Positions 35,498-44,012 of a stretch of DNA of 64,000 bases are shown in pieces. The notes under the pieces were generated by a model. It was not told the DNA's origin and ran no database searches. It saw only the letters and a program-made list of their open reading frames with translations. The position numbers and the translations under genes were made by a program. The stretch lies in assembly GCF_009807035.1 (NCBI RefSeq), contig NZ_WUBI01000003.1, positions 618,005-682,004 on the forward strand. Reading direction: 5' to 3'. Within the stretch, counting starts at the first letter, position 1; every line of letters starts with the position of its first letter. The DNA comes from Paenibacillus dendrobii. GTDB lineage: Bacteria; Bacillota; Bacilli; Paenibacillales; Paenibacillaceae.

Positions 35498-36348
35498 ATG
35501 TAATCTCCGCCCTCCATGCCCCTGTCTTCCGCAACCGGAATATACATCTCGATGTAATGCTTGTCGTATTGGTTATACAGATTGATTTCGAGTGAATGGC
35601 CGTCAATGCGCATTCCCCTGCGGCGGATAAAAGCCTTCATCTGTTCGTAATGCCCATCCAGCTCGGCATAACCGTCCTTTCTGATCACGACGCATTTTCT
35701 TGCACAGTAGCAGGGAGCAAGCCTATGGAAGCCGCCCGTATGTTCCTCCATCGGGAAGGTCGAGAGAATGCCGTTATGCAGGTAACTGTGGAATTGTCCG
35801 GACTCCAGGTTCTCCTTGGAGACCACCGAGATAATATGGCAGAACGCCAGCCACTCCTGATGGGCGCTAATACTGCGCACCTGCTGCTGAACACGGCTTC
35901 CCAGCTTTTTGTCTCCGCTTTCCATCACCGAATCCGTGAGCAGTACCCAATAGGGATTCCTTTTGACCAGCTCGATCATGTCTGTATCCTCGAATCTGCG
36001 GAACTGCTCATCCAGCGTATCCAGTTTGCGGGACAACTGCGTCAAAAACGTAAGCTGACGGCTGATATCCTCTTTTTTATCGGCAATCAGCCTGCGGACA
36101 TCCTCCAGACTGTCACTGGTCAAAAGCCCCTGAATCCGCTCGATCGGAACATCCATCGCTCGCAGCATTCGGATAGTGATCAGTGAATCGAACTGCTCCA
36201 GATCATAGTAGCGGTAGCCGTTCCCATCCCGGGCATTGGAAGGCAGCAGTCCGATTTTGTCATAGTAGCGCAGGGTATCCATGGGAACATCCAAGATCTT
36301 TGAGACTTCTCCAATCGTAAATTTCAGCTTAAGCAGCGGGCTATTCAT
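35494..36348 (-). CDS. MerR-family transcriptional regulator with effector domain
   Basis: A 284-residue regulator. The N-terminal MerR HTH reads F-T-I-G-E-V-S-K-I-L-D-V-P-M-D-T-L-R-Y-Y-D-K-I-G-L-L-P. A dimerising coiled coil lies near residues 75-125. The C-terminal 150 residues resemble a GyrI-like/BmrR-type ligand-binding domain (I-E-M-Y-I-P-V near the end). ATG at 36348 follows GAGGAGGG by seven bases. It is cotranscribed with the GH5 gene and probably controls it, and perhaps the importer genes opposite, in response to a small ligand. Confidence 0.88.
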   Translation of the reverse strand: MNSPLLKLKFTIGEVSKILDVPMDTLRYYDKIGLLPSNARDGNGYRYYDLEQFDSLITIRMLRAMDVPIERIQGLLTSDSLEDVRRLIADKKEDISRQLTFLTQLSRKLDTLDEQFRRFEDTDMIELVKRNPYWVLLTDSVMESGDKKLGSRVQQQVRSISAHQEWLAFCHIISVVSKENLESGQFHSYLHNGILSTFPMEEHTGGFHRLAPCYCARKCVVIRKDGYAELDGHYEQMKAFIRRRGMRIDGHSLEINLYNQYDKHYIEMYIPVAEDRGMEGGDYI

Positions 36349-36451
36349 CTGACCGCCCTCCTCATTTGGCGTGGCTGTTGAACGCAAGATTTCCTTTTGT
36401 TTGATCTTATCTGCATATAACCCTTACCTGCATCAGTACTGGTTCGCCCTA

Positions 36452-36475
36452 ATTATAAAGGATGGAGTAACTCCA
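36452..36475 (-). promoter_or_regulatory. Candidate MerR-type promoter/operator
   Basis: On the minus strand the palindrome TGGAG-TTA-CTCCA (36463-36475) stands five bases before a -10 TATAAT (36452-36457), the position of MerR operators between -35 and -10. No clear -35 hexamer is seen. Confidence 0.5.
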
Positions 36476-36725
36476 GATGGAAGAGGATTCTCAAAAATAA
36501 TCGCGCCTCAGCGCTGCCTATATTATTCGTCTTCACTCAGACCCTAGGCCTGCTTATTGCCCGTACCGGGGAATTTCCGATTTTGTTCATTCGATTGGAG
36601 AAATCGTCATCGGGCATGCCAAAAAAGACGATCGCTTTAGCGTTTCTGCACATATCCGCCGGGATGGCGTTTCGATAATCTGAAATGGTAAGAATCACAC
36701 ATATCCAAGTGGAGGTTGTAGAAGC

Positions 36726-38351
36726 ATGAAAAAAATTGCAGCTGCGGGTCTGATCTTCGCAATGCTGGCTTCTCTGCTGGCGGGCTGTTCATCCGGCGGC
36801 AAGAGTGACGAAGGTGCGGCCAAGGGGGCAAGTTCGGACGGGGCGGCCGAATCGACTGCATACCCGCTCAAAACGGATGAGAAGCTGTCCTATTGGGGAG
36901 AGATCAACGGCAACCTGGTCGGGGTCAAGGCTTCGCATAACGAAATTCCATTCTTCCAAAAGTGGCAGGAAAAAACCGGGGTGAAGCTGAATTTCAACGC
37001 GCCGCCGACCGGTCAGGTCAAGGAAACCTTCAACGTGATGCTGGCTTCCGGAGATTTGCCGGATATGATCGAATATAACTTTATCGGCGATTTCCCTGGC
37101 GGGCCGGAGAAGGCCATCAGTGACGGCTACATTTTGAAGCTGAACGATCTGATCGACAAGTATGCTCCGAACCTGAAGAAGTACTTGCAGGAGAATCCCG
37201 ACATCGACAAGATGGTCAAGACGGACAACGGCAGCTATTACGCGTTCCCGTTCATCCGGGGCGATGAGTATTTACGCGTATTCCAGGGTCCGATCATCCG
37301 GAAGGACTGGCTAGATGAGCTCGGACTGCCGGTGCCGGAGACGATCGATGAATGGACGACAACGCTGAGAGCCTTCAAAGAGAAGAAAGGCGCAGCAGCA
37401 CCGTTCTCGGTAGTGAGCAAACCGCGCTTCTTCAACGAGTCCGGCAACGGCGCGTTTATCGGCGCATTCGGCGTGAACCGGGGATTCTACCAGGAAGACG
37501 GGAAGGTTAAATTCGGCCCCGCCGAGCCTGGATTTAAAGAGTATATGAAGCAGTTTCATGACTGGTATAAGGAAGGCCTGATCGACAAAAACATTGCGAC
37601 GGCCGACACGAAGGCGGTCGACGGCAACTTCGCTTCCGGAGCTACCGGAGCGTCGGTAGGAAACGCCGGGGGCGGCATCGGAAAATGGCAGCCGCTCGTT
37701 GCGGCAAACGATCCGAAAGCCGTTCTCGTCGCGACACCTTATCCGGTGCTGAACAAAGGAGACAAGCCCAAATTTGGACAACTGAACCAGGCCTACGCCT
37801 CCGAAGGAACCGTAGCGGTCACGACATCCGCCAAGGATCCTGCTCTCGCAGTGCGTATGCTGGATTACGGCTACAGCGAAGAAGGGCATATGTTCTTCAA
37901 TTTCGGTGAAGAAGGCGTCAGCTACAACATGGAGAACGGCTATCCGAAATTCACCGATCTCTTGATGAAAAATCCGGACAAGCTAGCTCCCGCCCAGGCG
38001 ATTTCCATGTATGCGCGCAGCAGCTATAACGGACCGTTCGTACAGGACAAGCGCTATGCGGAGCAGTTCTTTGCGCTTCAGACCCAGCGGGATGCGGTGG
38101 ATATTTGGAAAAACACCGATGCGGCGAAGTACAACTTGCCGTCCATCACGCCGACGCCGGAAGAGAGTTCCGAGTATGCTACCATCATGAACGATATCAA
38201 TACACTGGTGGATGAAATGACGATCAAGATCATTCTCGGCTCCGAGTCGGTCGATCAATACGACAGCTATGTCGCCAAAATGAAATCGCTAGGCCTAGAC
38301 CGGGCGATCGAAATCCAAACGGCGGCGCTGCAGCGGTACAACAGCCGGTAA
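36726..38351 (+). CDS. Extracellular solute-binding lipoprotein, first copy
   Basis: A 541-residue lipoprotein with lipobox L-A-G-C near residue 21, then a Gly/Ser/Ala linker and a family 1-like binding protein (V-M-L-A-S-G-D-L-P-D-M, Y-Y-A-F-P-F-I-R-G-D-E, I-I-R-K-D-W-L-D-E-L-G-L). GGAGG precedes the ATG. It is followed by two permeases and a GH88 enzyme, so the ligand is probably an oligosaccharide with an unsaturated uronic acid. It is a clear paralogue of the lipoprotein at 44013. About 340 bases upstream hold no complete gene. Confidence 0.9.
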   Translation: MKKIAAAGLIFAMLASLLAGCSSGGKSDEGAAKGASSDGAAESTAYPLKTDEKLSYWGEINGNLVGVKASHNEIPFFQKWQEKTGVKLNFNAPPTGQVKETFNVMLASGDLPDMIEYNFIGDFPGGPEKAISDGYILKLNDLIDKYAPNLKKYLQENPDIDKMVKTDNGSYYAFPFIRGDEYLRVFQGPIIRKDWLDELGLPVPETIDEWTTTLRAFKEKKGAAAPFSVVSKPRFFNESGNGAFIGAFGVNRGFYQEDGKVKFGPAEPGFKEYMKQFHDWYKEGLIDKNIATADTKAVDGNFASGATGASVGNAGGGIGKWQPLVAANDPKAVLVATPYPVLNKGDKPKFGQLNQAYASEGTVAVTTSAKDPALAVRMLDYGYSEEGHMFFNFGEEGVSYNMENGYPKFTDLLMKNPDKLAPAQAISMYARSSYNGPFVQDKRYAEQFFALQTQRDAVDIWKNTDAAKYNLPSITPTPEESSEYATIMNDINTLVDEMTIKIILGSESVDQYDSYVAKMKSLGLDRAIEIQTAALQRYNSR

Positions 38352-38361
38352 GCACAAACAA

Positions 38362-38383
38362 AGGGGAGGGCCTTCCCTCCCCT
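38362..38383 (+). other. Intra-operon GC-rich hairpin
   Basis: The perfect nine-base stem AGGGGAGGG/CCCTCCCCT with a four-base loop lies between the binding-protein and permease genes, without a T-tract. It may protect the upstream mRNA and raise binding protein over permease, as REP-like hairpins do in other sugar operons. Confidence 0.6.
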
Positions 38384-38409
38384 CATGAAATTGAGGTGAA
38401 CATTCAGGC

Positions 38410-39333
38410 ATGGCAAATCGGCAATCGTTTCGAAGTCGGCTGGTTCGTGATTTTGTGCTCAACAAATATTTGTACATCATGATGCTGCCGGTGATCGCCT
38501 ATTATTTGATCTTTCATTATGCGCCCATGTACGGGGCGTTGATCGCGTTCAAGGATTATTCGCCCATGAAGGGGATTCTGGGCAGCAACTGGGTCGGACT
38601 GAAGCATTTTCAAGATTTTTTCGGCAGCTATTATTTTCTGAGAGTATTGAAAAATACGGTCTTGATCAGCCTGTATACGCTGGTATTTGAGTTTCCGGCG
38701 CCTATCTTGCTGGCACTTCTGATCAACGAGGTCCGCAAGAAGAAGTTCAAACGGGTCGTGCAGACGGTCACATACATGCCTTATTTTATTTCGCTCGTGG
38801 TCATTTGCGGCATTATTACCGATTTTACGAACGCGGACGGGCTCATTAACCGCCTGTTCATGTTCCTGGGCTATGACGGCCAGGCGATGCTGCAAAAGCC
38901 CGAGCTGTTCCGTCCCATCTACGTGCTGTCCGAAATCTGGCAGCGGATCGGATGGGAATCCATTATCTACATCGCGGCTTTGATGAGCATCGATCTGGAG
39001 CAATACGAAGCCGCCCGGATCGACGGAGCCAGCCGGATCAAGCAAATGCTGTACGTTACACTGCCCGGCCTGCTCCCGACCATCATGATCATGTTCATTC
39101 TCCGGATGGGGAATCTGCTCAACGTCGGGTTTGAAAAAATCATCCTCTTATACAATCCGGTTACATACGAAACGGCTGACGTCATCTCGTCCTTCGTGTA
39201 CCGGAAAGGTCTGCTGGAGTTCGGCTGGAGCTACAGCTCCGCTGTCGGTTTGTTCAACTCGGTCATCAATCTCGTCCTCCTGATCACGGCCAACGCCATC
39301 AGCCGGAGGGTGAGCCAAAACAGCCTATGGTGA
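38410..39333 (+). CDS. Sugar ABC transporter permease (LplB-like)
   Basis: A 307-residue six-helix permease with the EAA loop Y-E-A-A-R-I-D-G-A-S-R-I-K-Q-M-L-Y-V-T-L-P near residue 200 and the N-terminal N-K-Y-L-Y-I-M-M-L-P of the LplB group. It works with the next gene and the lipoprotein at 36726. As in the other importer, there is no ATPase gene nearby. Confidence 0.9.
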   Translation: MANRQSFRSRLVRDFVLNKYLYIMMLPVIAYYLIFHYAPMYGALIAFKDYSPMKGILGSNWVGLKHFQDFFGSYYFLRVLKNTVLISLYTLVFEFPAPILLALLINEVRKKKFKRVVQTVTYMPYFISLVVICGIITDFTNADGLINRLFMFLGYDGQAMLQKPELFRPIYVLSEIWQRIGWESIIYIAALMSIDLEQYEAARIDGASRIKQMLYVTLPGLLPTIMIMFILRMGNLLNVGFEKIILLYNPVTYETADVISSFVYRKGLLEFGWSYSSAVGLFNSVINLVLLITANAISRRVSQNSLW

Positions 39334-39343
39334 GGTGGTAAGC

Positions 39344-40225
39344 TTGAAAAGAGAGAACGGTTGGGGTGACCGTATATTTAATGTCATAAACTACAGCCTG
39401 ATGATTATGCTGGTCATCGTGACCTTGTACCCGCTGCTGTACGTCCTATTCGCTTCCTTCAGCGATTCGGCCCAGCTGCTCGGGCATAAAGGATTTTTGT
39501 GGAAGCCAGTCGGCTTCAGTCTAGACGCTTACAAGAGCGTGCTGGATAACCCCGGTATCGGCATCGGTTTTCGCAACACGCTGTTTATTCTTGTCTTCGG
39601 GGTGGCGGTCAACCTCCTGCTCACCTCCATGGGAGCTTATGTCCTGTCCCGTAAAAACGTGATGTGGAACAAGGTGCTCATGTTCGTCATCATCTTCACC
39701 ATGTTCTTCAGTGGCGGACTGATCCCATTGTATCTCGTGGTCAAAGGGGTCGGACTTCTCGACACGCTGTGGTCCACCATCATTCCGTTCAGCGTCAGCA
39801 CGTTTAATCTGATCATTATGCGGACGGCGTTTATGGGCATTCCGGACGCCCTGGAGGAATCAGCCAAAATCGACGGCGCGAATCATTTCACCATTTTGTT
39901 CCGGATCATTATCCCGCTGTCGATGCCGGTCATCGCCGTGATGATCCTTTACTATGCGGTGGACAAGTGGAACGGATGGTTCTACGCGTCGGTGTTTATC
40001 AAAGACAGAGACCTGTTCCCCCTGCAGCTGATACTGCGCGAAATTCTGATCTCCAACTCGACTGAGAGCATGTCGGCGGGAGCTTCAGCGGGGGACCGTT
40101 TCCAAATCGGGGAGACGATCAAATACGCAACAATTATGGTGGCGACGCTGCCGATTCTATGCGTCTACCCTTTCCTGCAGCGGTTTTTCGTGAAAGGGGT
40201 CATGGTCGGGTCGCTGAAAGGTTGA
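39344..40225 (+). CDS. Carbohydrate ABC transporter permease (YtcP-like)
   Basis: A 293-residue six-helix permease with the EAA-like loop E-E-S-A-K-I-D-G-A-N-H-F-T-I-L-F-R-I-I-I-P-L-S and the C-terminus K-G-V-M-V-G-S-L-K-G. TTG at 39344 is preferred over GTG at 39335, which would leave almost no room for the GAGGTGG site. It lies ten bases after the LplB-like gene. Confidence 0.9.
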   Translation: MKRENGWGDRIFNVINYSLMIMLVIVTLYPLLYVLFASFSDSAQLLGHKGFLWKPVGFSLDAYKSVLDNPGIGIGFRNTLFILVFGVAVNLLLTSMGAYVLSRKNVMWNKVLMFVIIFTMFFSGGLIPLYLVVKGVGLLDTLWSTIIPFSVSTFNLIIMRTAFMGIPDALEESAKIDGANHFTILFRIIIPLSMPVIAVMILYYAVDKWNGWFYASVFIKDRDLFPLQLILREILISNSTESMSAGASAGDRFQIGETIKYATIMVATLPILCVYPFLQRFFVKGVMVGSLKG

Positions 40226-40274
40226 TTCGTAAAGCTGCGATGCTTGGTATGGGTCATAAAAAGGAGGTCTTCGG

Positions 40275-41399
40275 ATGAAGGAATTCGAGACGAAAAAGCA
40301 GGAGATGTGGCAGCAGATCGTCCGTAAGGCGGGACGGATGCTGGAATTGATTGGCGACAAATCGCCGCATGTCGCCGGCCAGGACGGCAAATATGACGAT
40401 ATGCGGCTCGATTGGTGGACTTCGGGCTTTTGGCCGGGCATTTTATGGCTGGTGTACGACATGACCGGTGAAGACCGGTACCGGGAGGCAGCCTGGAGCT
40501 GGGATGAACGGCTGTCGGAGCTGTGGCTCGCTCCAAATTCTTATGATCATGACGTCGGCTTTCAATTTCTGCCGACCGCAGTCATGAAGCATAAGCTGAC
40601 CGGAGACGCGGATGCCGCAAGGCGCGCGCTGCTCGCCGCCGGGTTCATGGCCGGACGCTTCAATACAGCCGGCAAGTTCATCCGCGCCTGGAACGGCGAC
40701 ATGCACGGCTGGTCCATCATCGATACGATGATGAATCTGACGCTGTTGTTCTGGGCGTCGGAGGAGAGCGGCGATCCGCGGTTTGCGCAGATTGCGCAGC
40801 AGCATGCGGACACGGTTGTCCGTCACTTTGTCCGTCCGGACGGATCCGTGCATCATATCATCCGGTTCGATCCTGAAACCGGGGAAGCCCTTGAAGCGAT
40901 CGGCGGTCAGGGCTTTGCGCCGGATTCGGCCTGGAGCCGGGGAGCGGCTTGGGCTCTGTACGGTTTAACGAATGCGTACCGTTATACGGGCCGGCCGGAT
41001 TATCTTGCGGCTGCACAGCGCGTGGCTCACTTTTTCATTGCGCACTTGCCGGAGGACTACGTGCCGTATTGGGACTTTCGTGCGGAAGCAGTCCCGGAAG
41101 AAGGCGGCATCTTGCGCGACAGTTCGGCTGGCGCCATCGCTGCTTCCGGACTGCTGGAGCTTGCGGACGCGCTCGGCGGTATCCGGGGCAGAGGGTACCT
41201 GGACGCCGCAAAACGGATGCTGCATTCGCTGTACACGGACTACAGCACCTGGACGAATCCTGAGCATGAGGCTATCCTTTTGCACGGAACCGGCCATAAG
41301 CCGGTCTCGCAAAATGTGGACGTGTCTCTCATTTACGGCGATTACTTCTTCGTCGAGGCGTTCTCTAAGCTGAACGGCTGGAAGCACCGAATCTTTTAA
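40275..41399 (+). CDS. Unsaturated glucuronyl hydrolase, glycoside hydrolase family 88
   Basis: A 374-residue (alpha/alpha)6-barrel enzyme. The two catalytic aspartates match Asp93 in Y-D-H-D-V-G-F and Asp150 in S-I-I-D-T-M-M-N. The segments D-S-A-W-S-R-G-A-A-W-A-L-Y-G and D-S-S-A-G-A-I-A-A-S-G-L-L-E are also conserved. It removes the 4,5-unsaturated uronic acid left by polysaccharide lyases, via vinyl-ether hydration. With no signal peptide it acts on imported disaccharides. It is the fourth gene of the importer operon and has an AAGGAGG site. Confidence 0.92.
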   Translation: MKEFETKKQEMWQQIVRKAGRMLELIGDKSPHVAGQDGKYDDMRLDWWTSGFWPGILWLVYDMTGEDRYREAAWSWDERLSELWLAPNSYDHDVGFQFLPTAVMKHKLTGDADAARRALLAAGFMAGRFNTAGKFIRAWNGDMHGWSIIDTMMNLTLLFWASEESGDPRFAQIAQQHADTVVRHFVRPDGSVHHIIRFDPETGEALEAIGGQGFAPDSAWSRGAAWALYGLTNAYRYTGRPDYLAAAQRVAHFFIAHLPEDYVPYWDFRAEAVPEEGGILRDSSAGAIAASGLLELADALGGIRGRGYLDAAKRMLHSLYTDYSTWTNPEHEAILLHGTGHKPVSQNVDVSLIYGDYFFVEAFSKLNGWKHRIF

Positions 41400-41457
41400 T
41401 TGAATCTACCATCGGCGAAAAAGGGCGTTTATGATATTTTGTCCTATTCATTCGCAG

Positions 41458-41488
41458 AGCCTGGGAAGACCGCAAGGTCTCCCGGGCT
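41458..41488 (+). other. Hairpin downstream of the GH88 gene
   Basis: The stem AGCCTGGGAAGACC/GGTCTCCCGGGCT (loop GCAA) is strong but lacks a T-tract. It may be an mRNA 3'-end stabiliser or a weak terminator before the next regulator gene. Confidence 0.5.
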
Positions 41489-41635
41489 TATTCGCGTTGA
41501 TGCGGCGTAAACCGCGGCGATTTGCGCTTTTGTCAATCGGTTTGAACTTTTTGCCTATACGCGTCCCGGGCGATATTCGATATAATGAGTGTCTAATCAA
41601 TCGAGACAAAACTATTGAAATACGGGTGATGGTCT

Positions 41636-43990
41636 TTGCTGAACATTCAAAATCTATGGCGGAAGCGGGAGAGCATCATCGTCACGTGGCTCGTATCTTA
41701 CAGTGCTGTGCTGTTCATTCCCATCGTGATCAGTCTGGTGATCTATGCCCAGGCCAGCCATGCGCTGAAGAGCGAGATCCATCGGGCCAACGACTCGCTC
41801 CTGAAGCAGATGAGGTACACGATTGACAATCAAATCGACCTGATGAAGCGTCTGAATATGGAAATGACCTGGAGCGCGAACTTGCAGCATCTGATGTATT
41901 CCAGCATGCCGGCCCAGGAAGTGCCGTACACGGCATACCAGCTTGTGAACGAATTTCGCCTCTACAAGACGTCTTATGCGTCGATCGACGAGTTTTATGT
42001 CGTCTCCAGCCGGGATGGCGCCGTGTACCGGTCCGGGAATATCCGCGACTTGAACACCGCATTCCATACGATTCACCAAACCGGTGCGCTCTCGTTCGAT
42101 GACTGGAAAAACACCGTGCTTAACGGGGTGAGCAATTCCTTCGTCGTGCTGCCCCATGCCAATGCGGCCGATGCCAAAACGGCGATCGCCTATATTACGC
42201 AGCTGCCGAAGGACATGAACGGGCGGAGCACGGGCAGCGTGGTGGTCATGTCCGATACCCGCCGGTTTCAGGAAGCGGTGGAAGGCATATCGGGCTTCAG
42301 CGGAGCGACGCTGCTCATCCTTAACCATAACAATGAGATCCTCATGTCCAACCATCCGGAATCGAAGGAGCTGGCGCCCTTCATGAATGGTAAGCGCATT
42401 CAGATCGATCCCGATAAGGCCGAAACATCGGAGCTGTTCTCGATCGACTCATCCGTTTCGGACCTCAAATACGCACTGATCATTCCGAGCGGGATTTATT
42501 GGGAGAAGGCGGAATACGTGCGCAAATTTACGTATGTCAGCATACTCGTCAGCCTGGCGGGAGCCGGGGTTCTGACCTGGTTTTTTATGCGCCGTAACTA
42601 TTCGCCGGTACAGCAGCTGATCGAGTCGCTCATGGATAAGAACACGGACCGAACCTATGCCGATGCGAACGAATTCAGGTTCATCCAGAAGGTGGTTGCC
42701 CGTACCCGGACCGAAAATGACGAGATTGCCCTGCAGCTTAGAAAGCACCAGCAAGCGCTGCGTTCCAATATGATCAACCGGCTTCTGAAAGGCAAGCCGG
42801 ACACCCTCGTTCCCTATGAGGAGGCATTCCGATCCTTTCAGATGAAGCAGATTTCCACGGAATTCGCCGTCATCCTGTTCGTGATCGAAAACGAAGAGAA
42901 ACTGTACGAGTTCCTGCCGGGCATCGACATGAATGAACGGGATAAGCTGATCCAATTGATCATTTCCAATGTGGTGGAAGAACTGGCGGAACGGAAGGGA
43001 CATGCCGGATACGTGGTCGAAACGGATGACATGACCGCTTGCCTCGTTAATTTGAAAGCGGATTCTCCCGATTGGGAGCGGGATCTCCATGACATCGCCG
43101 CCGAAGCTCAGCGGTTCCTGGAGCGGTACGACATGGAGCTGACAATATCGCTGAGCGGACGCCATGCTTCCTGGATTGGCATCTCCGAGGCGTACCGGGA
43201 AGCGGTTGACGCGATGGAATACAAGATGGTCCTTGGCAAAAAAGGCATCATTGCGTACGAGGATGTCCGTGCCGACGGATCCGCCGGCATCGGTTACGGC
43301 TATTATTATCCGCTTCAGGCGGAACAGCAGCTGATTAACGTGATCAAGGCCGGAGATCAGGATCAGGCCGCATCGTACATGAACGAGATCATCGAGAAAA
43401 ATCTGGACAAGCCCGTCATGCCGCTCACGCTCACGCTGGCGAGATGCCTGATGTTCAACCTTGTCGGGACGATGATCAAGGCGATCAACGAGCTCGGCGA
43501 AGGAAGCGGCGGCATTACGCTTGCCGACAATCCCCGCTGGATCGACGATATCATGGCATGCGGCACGGTTCGGGAAATGCAGGATAAGCTGCAGGCCCTC
43601 CTTCAGGAAGTGTGCGCTTACGCATCGGCCAAACGATCCTCCCATGTATCCCGGGAGCGGGAGGATTCCCTGCGTAACCTGACGGAGGAAGTCCTCCAGT
43701 ATATCCAAGCGAATTATATGGACCTGAACTTGAACGTGAACGCCATCGGCGAGCATTTCGAGCTAAAGGGAAGTTACCTGTCCAAGCTGTACAAGACCCA
43801 GACCGGCGAAGGCATACTGGACAGCATTCACAAGTACCGGATTGAGCAAGCCAAACGCCTGATGCAGACCAAAGCGGAGTCGGTCAGCGAGATTTCCGGA
43901 CAGGTCGGATATAACGATCCGGCGACCTTCATTCGCGTGTTCAAAAAATACGAAGGCATTACGCCAGGCAAATACAAAGAAACTATCTAA
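41636..43990 (+). CDS. Membrane-bound AraC-family regulator
   Basis: A 784-residue one-component regulator with TM helices near residues 17-38 and 297-317 flanking an extracellular sensor domain. A long cytoplasmic linker follows, then an AraC HTH over the last 100 residues (G-S-Y-L-S-K-L-Y-K-T-Q-T-G-E-G ... N-D-P-A-T-F-I-R-V-F-K-K-Y). The start appears to be TTG at 41636 with a weak GGGTGATGG site. It sits between the GH88 importer operon and a second binding lipoprotein, and probably activates both in response to an extracellular uronic-acid-containing oligosaccharide. Confidence 0.87.
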   Translation: MLNIQNLWRKRESIIVTWLVSYSAVLFIPIVISLVIYAQASHALKSEIHRANDSLLKQMRYTIDNQIDLMKRLNMEMTWSANLQHLMYSSMPAQEVPYTAYQLVNEFRLYKTSYASIDEFYVVSSRDGAVYRSGNIRDLNTAFHTIHQTGALSFDDWKNTVLNGVSNSFVVLPHANAADAKTAIAYITQLPKDMNGRSTGSVVVMSDTRRFQEAVEGISGFSGATLLILNHNNEILMSNHPESKELAPFMNGKRIQIDPDKAETSELFSIDSSVSDLKYALIIPSGIYWEKAEYVRKFTYVSILVSLAGAGVLTWFFMRRNYSPVQQLIESLMDKNTDRTYADANEFRFIQKVVARTRTENDEIALQLRKHQQALRSNMINRLLKGKPDTLVPYEEAFRSFQMKQISTEFAVILFVIENEEKLYEFLPGIDMNERDKLIQLIISNVVEELAERKGHAGYVVETDDMTACLVNLKADSPDWERDLHDIAAEAQRFLERYDMELTISLSGRHASWIGISEAYREAVDAMEYKMVLGKKGIIAYEDVRADGSAGIGYGYYYPLQAEQQLINVIKAGDQDQAASYMNEIIEKNLDKPVMPLTLTLARCLMFNLVGTMIKAINELGEGSGGITLADNPRWIDDIMACGTVREMQDKLQALLQEVCAYASAKRSSHVSREREDSLRNLTEEVLQYIQANYMDLNLNVNAIGEHFELKGSYLSKLYKTQTGEGILDSIHKYRIEQAKRLMQTKAESVSEISGQVGYNDPATFIRVFKKYEGITPGKYKETI

Positions 43991-44012
43991 TGGTTTTCTT
44001 CGGGAGGTACCT

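Noticed and set aside
36520..36680. Possible gene remnant on + (frame reading I-G-E-I-V-I-G-H-A-K-K-D-D-R-F)
   Set aside because: It reads like a protein fragment but has no start codon, a stop shortly upstream, and no family I can name. Not enough to call a pseudogene.
42449..43756. 435-residue frame on - opposite the membrane AraC regulator
   Set aside because: Antisense shadow. The plus-strand regulator has clear domains and the minus frame has none.
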